This document shows positions 1 through 7,719 of a stretch of 64,000 nucleotides of DNA, one piece after another. The DNA comes from Chytriomyces cf. hyalinus JEL632 (Eukaryota > Chytridiomycota > Chytridiomycetes > Chytridiales > Chytriomycetaceae), in the NCBI GenBank assembly GCA_025435555.1, contig JAIWWG010000134.1:1-64000 (forward strand), given 5' to 3'. The notes beneath the pieces were generated by a model, which was not told the DNA's origin, made no database searches, and saw only the letters and a list, made by a program, of their open reading frames with translations. The translations under genes and the position numbers were made by a program. How positions within the stretch are numbered: position 1 is the first letter of the stretch; each line of letters begins with the position of its first letter.

Positions 1-401
1 AACGTAAAGCCTTCAGATAACGTTTCCGCTTTTTGAAGCATGTCCCCGATTACCCGATTGTCAGCAGAGGGGGGGATGTAGGCAGTGATGAGGATAAGAT
101 CAGAGATGCGCATTGCGCAATAGAACCCCAAGGGATCTTCATAGATAACTCGGAATTGGGGGGAGAGAGTTGCAGTTGAGAACGCCAAAATGCCGCCAAA
201 ATTGCGCCGACCTCCCGCAATTGCCTCCGTGTTTGTACTTGTGATATTAAATAGGTGTGGTCGAAAAGGAATGGAGGATGTTGGGGAGAGCCACGTTTCC
301 ACCATTAAAGAAAGGTCAACAGATTGCGCAGACTTGAATCTCAGGACTTCTTCGGCTTTGCCAGACAGCCCGTTGAGATTCGAAAATGCGATTTTGATCA
401 T
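1..401 (-). CDS. Retrotransposon ORF2, N-terminal endonuclease part (partial, copy A)
   Basis: The reading frame is open from ATG at 401 to the left edge with no indels against copy B. It encodes the first ~133 residues of the apurinic-type endonuclease (EEP fold) domain: the N-terminal SNLNGL motif carrying the catalytic Asn, and the METAL-binding Glu context VETW. The ATG overlaps the ORF1 stop in the tetranucleotide ATGA (398-401). The reverse transcriptase part would lie left of the window. In this class the endonuclease nicks the target DNA to prime reverse transcription. Confidence 0.85.
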   Translation of the reverse strand, partial: MIKIAFSNLNGLSGKAEEVLRFKSAQSVDLSLMVETWLSPTSSIPFRPHLFNITSTNTEAIAGGRRNFGGILAFSTATLSPQFRVIYEDPLGFYCAMRISDLILITAYIPPSADNRVIGDMLQKAETLSEGFT

Positions 402-2281
402 TCTTGGTCGGCGGCGTCAGCCGCGGGACCAAGATCCAGATTGGACACAGACATGGCAACATCGTCTTGACTATCGACAAACTCAGTAGATTCCGGAACT
501 GGGTCGAGAGTCACAAAATCAGTTAGCGACAGTGTGTCTGGGGCAGCAAATTTCGCAACGCGCTACGGGGGGGGCGTGGGGGTGCAAGAAGGGAGTCGGA
601 TGGGGAGCCTCTGGATGGTTTCAAACACTTTCTGCGTGGCTTCCTTGAGTTGCTGAGAGGCACCGGCAAGGATGGCAGCACGGAGATTGACAGTACGTGC
701 GGCTTTGCACAAAAACGCGAGGCGCTTGGCAGCTTTTTCTGTCTGGGTGGAGTCAAGGCGATTTCCGTCAATGTCGGATATGAGTGGGTTGAAGGCTGCA
801 AGGAGGACTTGTTGGCCACGCTCCCTAAGAACTCGCACCACTTCCAGAACAACATCAGTCGGACAATACAGCTCAATGATGGAGTTACCAATAGATGAGG
901 TAAGAGCCACATTGTGGCGAACCCCCATCTGTCCCACAAACGCATCGATCAAATGTTTCCGGTCCCGGAAGGAACATCCGCGCAACTGACGACTGCTGTG
1001 GAGTTCAACACGGATCACTGCAAACTTTTTCGGTTCAGGGACAGCTTTCGCCATCTGTAATGCCTTCTTTTGACGCATGCGGTGTGTTTTTTCATCATAC
1101 TGCTGCTGAGTTTGCGGCGCACGTTGACGAGATTCGCAAGATGGTGGAGGGGCACGACGCGTTCCATTACGTGCAACAGTGGACCAGGCGGCTTCAGCAA
1201 CCTGTGTGGAAGTGTTTTCAACAGCAACGGGTACAGAAACAGTTGTTGTTGAGGCAGGGGCAGCACCTGGGACAATACGCCCTCCAGGTCCAGTGCGACC
1301 TCCACGACCGCTTTTTCGAGAGGTACGCACATGGGGCTGCACGTGGGTGGACTGGGCTCCATTGGGAGTTGGTGCTGCGAGCGTGGGAGCAGTTGAAGCA
1401 CTGATGGAAGCCAAGAGGGCTGTTGCTGTGCTCAATGGCTGCGCCACAGTTGGCTGACACTCATTTGCTGTGCCTGATGGACTTACCCACACCAACTGAG
1501 CCCTGCTGCATCTGGGTGACCAGCTGGGCCAGCAGCGCAATCAGGGACTGCAGCTGCGTCTGAAGGGAAGCTGTAGCGGCCTCTGCTGCCTCTGCACGCT
1601 GCTGCCAGTTGACAGCTGTGGCAGGCACAGCAGGGGGTGGAAATGCATTCGAAATCACTGATGGCGACATTTCGGAGGCTGCAGCGGTGGTCTGCATGGC
1701 TGGCGCGGGTGCCATGAAGCTGAATTCGCTCTGTGGAAGGCCTGCGGAACCAGCTGGGGTGGTGAGATTGGTTGTTGGGGTTGTTGCTGTGCTTGCTGAG
1801 CCTGCTGAGCCTGCTGGTGGCTGATCCACAGAGCGGCCAGCGGTGGCTGCAGCAAATGAGAGGGTCTGTTGGATCAGACGACTCTGAGAAGCACTGCGTG
1901 TGGAAGTAGAGACTGCAGTGGCAGTGTCTGCTTCGGAGTTCTGGCGGCGGCGCTTTGCTGCTGTGCCTGTGGTGGAAGTGACTGGGACCAGCTTACCGAA
2001 AGCCTTCTCCCACTCTGCGTACAGGTCCGCAGAGGCCGACCCTCCTGCCTTCAGCGCTGCGTTGAGTCTGCAACGTTTGGTGCACGTGGTGCACTGCATT
2101 GGATGGTGGAGAACCCAAACTGGTTCGGATTCCCTCCCACCCCAAGGCTCTTCAGAGAGGCCGACCCGCATCCCGCCACGGGACAGCGAGCCGTCCCCTT
2201 GAGGCGCTTTGCGATGTTGAGCTCCAGCATCACGAACGGGTGCTTGGTGTTGGTGCTGCTGCTTTTGATGACCGTGGACAT
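398..2281 (-). pseudogene. Retrotransposon ORF1 (Gag-like), copy A, frameshifted
   Basis: This is the counterpart of the intact ORF1 of copy B. Against that copy it has four single-base indels: one base lost near 557, one gained near 612, one gained near 1480 and one lost near 2099. They split the frame into pieces at 2281-2099, 2099-1480, 1480-612, 612-557 and 557-398, but they sum to zero, so the start and stop keep the same spacing. ATG is at 2281 and the stop at 398-400. Either this copy is decaying or these are sequencing errors. The zero net change is chance, or a sign that ORF2 coupling was preserved. Confidence 0.85.
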
Positions 2282-2300
2282 TTCAAACAGACTTTTTTCT

Positions 2301-2319
2301 CCTAACCCTAACCCTAACG
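2301..2319 (-). repeat. Interstitial telomeric tract, three TTAGGG units
   Basis: The plus strand reads three consecutive CCTAAC units followed by G, which is TTAGGG on the minus strand. The tract sits exactly between the 3' end of one retrotransposon fragment (its minus-strand tail ends ...CTGAAAAC) and the 5' end of copy A. The G-rich strand is the retrotransposon sense strand and points left, the polarity expected if the chromosome end is to the left. No poly(A) tail precedes it. Confidence 0.95.
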
Positions 2320-3793
2320 TTTTCAGTTTCTTTTAATCAAGTTACACAGTAACACAAGTGCGGGGTTGAAAGATAGCAAAAATCACTCAAAAAAGTTCAA
2401 GAACTCCAAAGAATCAGAAGTAAAGTGCGGAAATGTTAAGAAAACAGATGATCGGTAAAGGTAATAAGATATGTATGGTCAGTTCGGGCTTGACGGTTGA
2501 TTATCCAGGCTCCGGGTTTTGCCGTGGTCGCCCAAGCGGGGCTCCCCCGGGTTGAGGTATGCGATTTCGCGGTCTTCGAGGCGGCAGTGGTCGTGCGGGT
2601 GCATCTGGCTCGGCCCAGTAGCCATTGGCTTGCTGTTGGAGGTGGCGACATTCGGTGTAGATGAGAGCTACGGCAGAAGAGACTTCGGTGTACGTGTCGA
2701 TTTCGGAGGGCGGTGTATTCCGGACTTCATTCAGGATCGTATCAAGCCAGGTCATTCGGCCGGCAGGAGGTGCAAGCGTGTCCCAGTTGATGCGCAGGAG
2801 AGCAGTGGCACCAGAACAGTCAGCAGCATGGGATCGGGTCAGTACGTCGTTGCACTTGAGGCACGGTTCGTGTCGGGTGACGGCACCAAGAGTCCAGCGA
2901 AGGATGTTGTTGCGTGTCTTGCGGTCAATTCCCTTGCAGGCAGTCAGATACGGCCGGACTGGGTCTTTGGTTTCGACTTGGATTGCGCCAGCAATGGTGT
3001 CCAGGTTGTTGTCCAGGTTGACGATGGATTCCTTGCGCAGCTTCTTGCGAGCATTGTCAGACAGCGCTTGTTTTGGCTTCGGAGGGTACCGGAACGGAAC
3101 TTCAGCTGGAGGTGGGGGAACCAGTGGTTGCTGTCGAAAATCAATCCATTTAGCATCCACATGAGTCACAAGTGGGTTGGAGCGAGCAAGGCGGGGAAGA
3201 CATTCCTGAAATGGTTTGTCAGCACCAAGCAGAGCGCCGCGCCAGAAACGAACAGCCGGGATAGAACGATCAGTTGAGTTATGCAATCGGGAGGACCACA
3301 TGAGATTGAGCTCGGTAGCACGGTGTTTGAATGGTTCGACTTGCAGCAGCTTGTGGAGAGCGGCAGTGGACGTGTTGCGGGGTGTTGATGTGAGAGTCCG
3401 TAGTGCAAGACGTTGGACCGACTCGTACAACTTGAGCGTGGACGCGGATGGGAGCTTGAGAGCAATGCCATATTCAAGGACCGGCCGAATGAAACTCCTG
3501 TAGATAGTAACAGAAGCTGCAGGAGCCCAGCCCATTGCATTCATACCTACCGATGCCAGCGCCACAATGACACCACGCGCTTTTGAAGTTCGTTCCTTTG
3601 CCAGCAGAGCCCAGTTGATTCCGTGTTGGCCAAAAGGGATGCCGAGATACGGGGCACATTGCTGGGATGGAAGGTCCACGTTGTAGAGCTTGAGAGGTAC
3701 ATCACGTAGTGCTGGAACAGGACCGAGATAGATGCACTTGGATGGCGAGAACCGGATGCCGACAGTGTTGGACCATTCCTCACACGTTCGGAG
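2320..3793 (-). mobile_element. Non-LTR retrotransposon 3' fragment, 5' truncated
   Basis: This fragment holds the C-terminal part of ORF2 and a ~180-base 3' UTR (2320-2500). It is 5' truncated within the reverse transcriptase domain, where it meets the degenerate telomeric tract at 3794. Five-prime truncation is the usual product of incomplete target-primed reverse transcription. That it belongs to the same element family as copies A and B is inferred from orientation, position and shared telomeric borders: the regions do not overlap in sequence, so identity cannot be shown here. The 3' end lacks a poly(A) run. Confidence 0.8.
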
Positions 3794-3795
3794 CC
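2501..3795 (-). pseudogene. ORF2 C-terminal fragment (end of RT, zinc-knuckle-like tail)
   Basis: The frame is open on the minus strand from the telomeric junction to the stop at 2501-2503, about 430 codons. The first residues (CEEWSN, then FSPSKC about 10 residues on) match the segment just after the YADD core in LINE reverse transcriptases, so the fingers and catalytic palm are missing. A region typical of the RT thumb follows, then a Cys/His cluster (CLKC...H..DC) like the C-terminal zinc motif of many LINE ORF2 proteins, then a Pro/Arg-rich tail. Without the catalytic aspartates and endonuclease it cannot be autonomous. Confidence 0.8.
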
Positions 3796-3852
3796 TTAAC
3801 CCTAACTCTAATCTTAATCTTAACTCTAACTCTAATCCTACCCTAACCCTAT
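3794..3852 (-). repeat. Degenerate interstitial telomeric tract (~10 units)
   Basis: The plus strand shows about ten hexamer-like units, CTTAAC, CCTAAC, TCTAAT, CTTAAT, CTTAAC, TCTAAC, TCTAAT, CCTAC, CCTAAC, CCTAT, all variants of CCCTAA in the same polarity as the tract at 2301. It joins a retrotransposon piece cut in the RT domain (left) to a piece cut after the endonuclease domain (right). The many variant units suggest either age or variant repeats of proximal telomere. It supplies the last codons and a stop to the truncated ORF2 on its right. Confidence 0.9.
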
Positions 3853-4195
3853 AGCAGGTTTTTCAAACCTCGTTCGCAGCAATTCCAGGCATAAGCACAT
3901 GTCCTGCTGCGTAGATGGGTTGGGAGCATCGACAGAACGTGTATGGGAGTGGGATGGACCAGCGGACTGAGAAGGACTGTCAGACATGTGAGTGGTGGCT
4001 CTGGGGCAATCCGCAGTGTGAGTAACAGGATCAAGAGAAGCATGGGAAGTACTTCCCGGAGGGTTGGCGCCTACTGCAGGTGCCACGGTGTGTGCATCGC
4101 ACTGTGATACACCCGCAACGTATCCCACAGCAGGGCTTTCCAAGCATGTTCGCAGCAATTCCAGTTGATCCAAGATCTCCTGCTGCGTAGACTCC
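3852..4195 (-). repeat. Imperfect internal duplication in the ORF2 linker
   Basis: Two segments of about 66 bases, 3852-3918 and 4130-4195, share a GTTCGCAGCAATTCCAG core and flanks ending in CCTGCTGCGTAGA. In protein both read as STQQ followed by LELLRT and a PA(V/I)G ending, giving a period near 277 bases. The duplication lies between the endonuclease and the missing RT domain. Confidence 0.75.
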
Positions 4196-4955
4196 AGCTC
4201 CTCAGCAAAACGCTGATGGTATTTGGCAGTTGTGAGGCGACGAACATTCCAGCGCGCAAAAGACTTGGGCTTGGTTTCGACATCCAGTGGCACAGAAAAT
4301 GTCAGCGGCCGATGGTCCGAACCTCCAAGTGACTCGCCTTCATGAACTGTGAGGTTAGAGACTGGGAAGCTCGAGAGTACAAGATCCGGAATCCCTCGAC
4401 CACCACCAGCCCACGACGTCCATTTCCCAGACTCCGGGATTTGAAGCGCAAGTCCAGAGTTGAGCAGTTCCTGCTGCATATACGTTCCACGTGTGTTTGT
4501 GAGTGAATCACCAGCATCCGTCATCCGTGCGTTCAGATCGCCAACCAAAAGACAACGCAACGTAAAGCCTTCAGATAACGTTTCCGCTTTTTGAAGCATG
4601 TCCCCGATTACCCGATTGTCAGCAGAGGGGGAGATGTAGGCAGTGATGAGGATAAGATCAGAGATGCGCATTGCGCAATAGAACCCCAAGGGATCTTCAT
4701 AGATAACTCGGAATTGGGGGGAGAGGGTTGCAGTTGAGAACGCCAAAATGCCGCCAAAATTGCGCCGACCTCCCGCGATCGCCTCCGTGTTTGTACTTGT
4801 GATATTAAATAGGTGTGGTCGAAAAGGAATGGAGGATGTTGGAGAGAGCCACGTTTCCACCATTAAAGAAAGGTCAACAGATTGCGCAGACTTGAATCTC
4901 AGGACTTCTTCGGCTTTGCCAGACAGCCCGTTGAGATTCGAAAACGCGATTTTGA

Positions 4956-4959
4956 TCAT
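4956..4959 (-). promoter_or_regulatory. ATGA stop-start overlap coupling ORF1 and ORF2
   Basis: On the minus strand the ORF1 stop TGA (4956-4958) overlaps the ORF2 ATG (4957-4959). The same tetranucleotide is kept in copy A at 398-401. Termination-reinitiation at overlapping stop and start codons is established for ORF2 of the silkworm telomeric LINE SART1; here it is inferred from geometry. Confidence 0.7.
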
Positions 4960-6839
4960 TCTTGGTCGGCGGCGTCAGCCGCGGGACCAAGATCCAGATT
5001 GGACACAGACATGGCAACATCGTCTTGACTATCGACAAACTCAGTAGATTCCGGAACTGGGTCGAGAGTCACAAAATCAGTTAGCGACAGTGTGTCTGAG
5101 GCAGCAAATTTCGCAAACGCGCTACGGTGGGGGCGTGGGGGTGCAAGAAGGGAGTCGGATGGGGAGCCTCGGATGGTTTCAAACACTTTCTGCGTGGCTT
5201 CCTTGAGTTGCTGAGAGGCACCGGCAAGGATGGCAGCACGGAGATTGACAGTACGTGCGGCTTTGCACAAAAACGCGAGGCGCTTGGCAGCTTTTTCTGT
5301 CTGGGTGGAGTCAAGGCGATTTCCGTCAATGTCAGATATGAGTGGGTTGAAGGCTGCAAGGAGGACTTGTTGGCCACGCTCCCTAAGAACTCGCACCACT
5401 TCCAGAACAACATCAGTCGGACAATACAGCTCAATGATGGAGTTACCAATAGATGAGGTAAGAGCCACATTGTGGCGAACCCCCATCTGTCCCACAAACG
5501 CATCGATCAAATGTTTCCGGTCCCGGAAGGAACATCCGCGCAACTGACGACTGCTGTGGAGTTCAACATGGATCACTGCAAACTTTTTCGGTTCAGGGAC
5601 AGCTTTCGCCATCTGTAATGCCTTCTTTTGACGCATGCGGTGTGTTTTTTCATCATACTGCTGCTGAGTTTGCGGCGCATGTTGACGAGATTCGCAAGAT
5701 GGTAGAGGGGCACGACGCGTTCCATTACGTGCAACAGTGGACCAGGCGGCTTCAGCAACCTGTGTGGAAGTGTTTTCAACAGCAACGGGTACAGAAACAG
5801 TTGTTGTTGAGGCAGGGGCAGCACCTGGGACAATACGCCCTCCAGGTCCAGTGCGACCTCCACGACCGCTTTTTCGAGAGGTACGCACATGGGGCTGCAT
5901 GTGGGTGGACTGGGCTCCATTGGGAGTTGGTGCTGCGAGCGTGGGAGCAGTTGAAGCACTGATGGAAGCCAAGAGGGCTGTTGCTGTGCTCAATGGCTGC
6001 GCCACAGTTGGCTGACACTCATTTGCTGTGCCTGATGACTTACCCACACCAACTGAGCCCTGCTGCATCTGGGTGACCAGCTGGGCCAGCAGCGCAATCA
6101 GGGACTGCAGCTGCGTCTGAAGGGAAGCTGTAGCGGCCTCTGCTGCCTCTGCACGCTGCTGCCAGTTGACAGCTGTGGCAGGCACAGCAGGGGGTGGAAA
6201 TGCATTCGAAATCACTGATGGCGACATTTCGGAGGCTGCAGCGGTGGTCTGCATGGCTGGCGCGGGTGCCATGAAGCTGAATTCGCTCTGTGGAAGGCCT
6301 GCGGAACCAGCTGGGGTGGTGAGATTGGTTGTTGGGGTTGTTGCTGTGCTTGCTGAGCCTGCTGAGCCTGCTGGTGGCTGATCCACAGAGCGGCCAGCGG
6401 TGGCTGCAGCAAATGAGAGGGTCTGTTGGATCAGACGACTCTGAGAAGCACTGGGTGTGGAAGTAGAGACTGCAGTGGCAGTGTCTGCTTCGGAGTTCTG
6501 GCAGCGGCGCTTTGCTGCTGTGCCTGTGGTGGAAGTGACTGGGACCAGCTTACCGAAAGCCTTCTCCCACTCTGCGTACAGGTCCGCAGAGGCCGACCCT
6601 CCTGCCTTCAGCGCTGCGTTGAGTCTGCAACGTTTGGTGCACGTGGTGCACTGCATCTGGATGGTGGAGAACCCAAACTGGTTCGGATTCCCTCCCACCC
6701 CAAGGCTCTTCAGAGAGGCCGACCCGCATCCCGCCACGGGACAGCGAGCCGTCCCCTTGAGGCGCTTTGCGATGTTGAGCTCCAGCATCACGAACGGGTG
6801 CTTGGTGTTGGTGCTGCTGCTTTTGATGACCGTGGACAT
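4956..6839 (-). CDS. Retrotransposon ORF1 (Gag-like nucleic-acid-binding protein), intact
   Basis: The ORF is 627 codons from the ATG at 6839; the open frame extends further upstream, but the counterpart in copy A starts at this ATG just inside the element. Near the N-terminus two Cys pairs (CPVAGC, then CTTC...C about 35 residues later) could form a zinc ribbon, a design unlike the usual CCHC knuckles. Residues ~130-300 are Ala/Gln/Pro/Thr-rich low complexity with a short heptad-like segment, then an Arg/Gly patch. The last ~200 residues hold a compact alpha/beta-looking domain ending in an acidic tail. ORF1 proteins of this class bind element RNA and, in telomere-specific elements, help target telomeres; that role here is inference. 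Confidence 0.85.
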   Translation of the reverse strand: MSTVIKSSSTNTKHPFVMLELNIAKRLKGTARCPVAGCGSASLKSLGVGGNPNQFGFSTIQMQCTTCTKRCRLNAALKAGGSASADLYAEWEKAFGKLVPVTSTTGTAAKRRCQNSEADTATAVSTSTPSASQSRLIQQTLSFAAATAGRSVDQPPAGSAGSASTATTPTTNLTTPAGSAGLPQSEFSFMAPAPAMQTTAAASEMSPSVISNAFPPPAVPATAVNWQQRAEAAEAATASLQTQLQSLIALLAQLVTQMQQGSVGVGKSSGTANECQPTVAQPLSTATALLASISASTAPTLAAPTPNGAQSTHMQPHVRTSRKSGRGGRTGPGGRIVPGAAPASTTTVSVPVAVENTSTQVAEAAWSTVARNGTRRAPLPSCESRQHAPQTQQQYDEKTHRMRQKKALQMAKAVPEPKKFAVIHVELHSSRQLRGCSFRDRKHLIDAFVGQMGVRHNVALTSSIGNSIIELYCPTDVVLEVVRVLRERGQQVLLAAFNPLISDIDGNRLDSTQTEKAAKRLAFLCKAARTVNLRAAILAGASQQLKEATQKVFETIRGSPSDSLLAPPRPHRSAFAKFAASDTLSLTDFVTLDPVPESTEFVDSQDDVAMSVSNLDLGPAADAADQE

Positions 6840-6853
6840 TTCAAACAGACTTT

Positions 6854-7719
6854 TTCCTGACCTGGGCGTTGGCAGAGTTGGAAGCATGTCGCCAGACCTG
6901 CTGCCCCAACAAAACAATGGAACAAGTGAGGGAAAGATACAGCTTCTGCGGTGGCGTTCCACAATTTGCTTTCGACCCCGATGCATCTACCAATATCCCT
7001 GACAGAGTGATGGCTGCATTGGTAAATGTGAATGTTCTCGGGGCAGTCAAGTTTGTTGCCAACCCTTCCGACATGCCGACGGAAGCACACGATCTCATCC
7101 ATCTGGTTGTTGAAAGTGAAGCAGAGGCCGTACTTATCAGTTTCTTGGCGTTGACTTTGCATCCAGATACATTTGCAAAAAACTCTTGGAGCATGATCCA
7201 GACCAAATGATGGAGCCTGTTCAAGAAACCTTCAACGAAAGTCCATGGCCGGTAGCGCAACATCTGTTTCAGATTGACGGGCAAAATGTCCTTTCGGTGG
7301 GTGGAAGGGAGCTCAACTGTCGGAACCTGACAACTGGCGGGCATTCAAAACTGATGCTCGATAAGTTTGGGGGCAAAAAAACCACTCTTTTCAAAGCAAG
7401 TAGCCATCCAGTTTGAAAATACCACAAGCCTTCAGATGATGACCATTTCCCAGCCGTTGATGCATTGAACGAACAGGGAATGTTTCAGTTTATTGTTAAA
7501 GCCGAATATCCGCTGCAAGTTGAAGCTTTGGAGGAATTGTATGCTTTGTGCGATGAGCCAAAACTCTATTTTGTGGTGCCAACGCATCTTTTCAAGGACT
7601 TTAAAAAACGACAGTTGTTGGAGGAGGATGGACATCGGGTGGTGAATACGATTGAAAGGCTGGAGCAGTATGTTTTGGAACTGCCAGTCAAGCCGGAGCG
7701 AAAATGGGGCTACAAATGA
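6854..7719 (+). pseudogene. Crinkler/RHS-family P-loop NTPase, C-terminal remnant
   Basis: Plus-strand fragments match the C-terminal half of the CRN/RHS (Crinkler / retrotransposon hot spot) NTPases. Frame one from 6854 reads TWALAELEAC, then RYSFCGGVP, the hallmark 'GGVPR' region with Gln in place of the usual Arg. After a frame change near 7190-7200 a poorly conserved middle part follows (to ~7416), and a third frame at 7465-7719 holds LYFVVP and QYVLELPV, the usual C-terminal end. The Walker A and B part and the N-terminus are absent: the remnant starts exactly where retrotransposon copy B ends. At least two frame breaks make it a pseudogene. The family assignment is from motif recall, not a search. 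Confidence 0.65.

Larger units (their letters stand above)
1..2300 (-). mobile_element. Non-LTR retrotransposon, copy A (5' portion, runs off left edge)
   Basis: This is the 5' part of a LINE-like element read on the minus strand. It is nearly identical to copy B (position x here matches x+4558 there), with only scattered substitutions and four single-base indels. It carries ORF1 and the first 401 bases of ORF2, then leaves the window. Its 5' end, at about 2297-2300, coincides with the 5' end of copy B, so this is probably the true element terminus. The 5' end abuts a perfect telomeric tract at 2301-2319. High identity between the copies implies recent activity or gene conversion. Confidence 0.9.
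3838..4959 (-). pseudogene. ORF2 endonuclease domain, truncated by telomeric repeats
   Basis: Starting at ATG 4959, the first ~230 residues are an apurinic-type endonuclease (exonuclease/endonuclease/phosphatase fold). Visible motifs are SNLNGL (catalytic Asn), VETW (metal-binding Glu), GDLNAR (Asp/Asn) and GSDHRPL (Asp-His). A linker follows and the frame then ends within telomeric DNA, the last residues coming from the repeat. No RT domain remains, so this copy cannot encode a working ORF2. Two half-repeats in the linker (see the duplication entry) are unusual. The endonuclease itself has no premature stop. Confidence 0.85.
3853..6853 (-). mobile_element. Non-LTR retrotransposon, copy B (5' portion, 3' truncated)
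   Basis: Copy B holds a complete 5' end, a short 5' UTR of about 14 bases, an intact ORF1 (4956-6839) and the endonuclease part of ORF2 (to 3853). Its 3' part is missing and is replaced by the degenerate telomeric tract. Its 5' end at about 6853 joins an unrelated coding fragment, not telomeric DNA. A simple history is breakage within the element followed by telomere addition, later buried by new insertions; deletion between two elements is the alternative. Confidence 0.88.

Noticed and set aside
190-489. Plus-strand ORF repeated at 4748-5047
   Set aside because: It is antisense to the retrotransposon ORF1/ORF2 junction in both copies and is repeated only because the element is.
1015-2336. 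Many plus-strand ORFs over copy A
   Set aside because: They are shadows of the biased Ala/Gln/Pro codons of ORF1.
2501-4959. One continuous retrotransposon spanning the degenerate tract
   Set aside because: The reverse transcriptase fingers and catalytic palm are absent, and ~59 bases of telomere-like repeat replace them, so these are two pieces.
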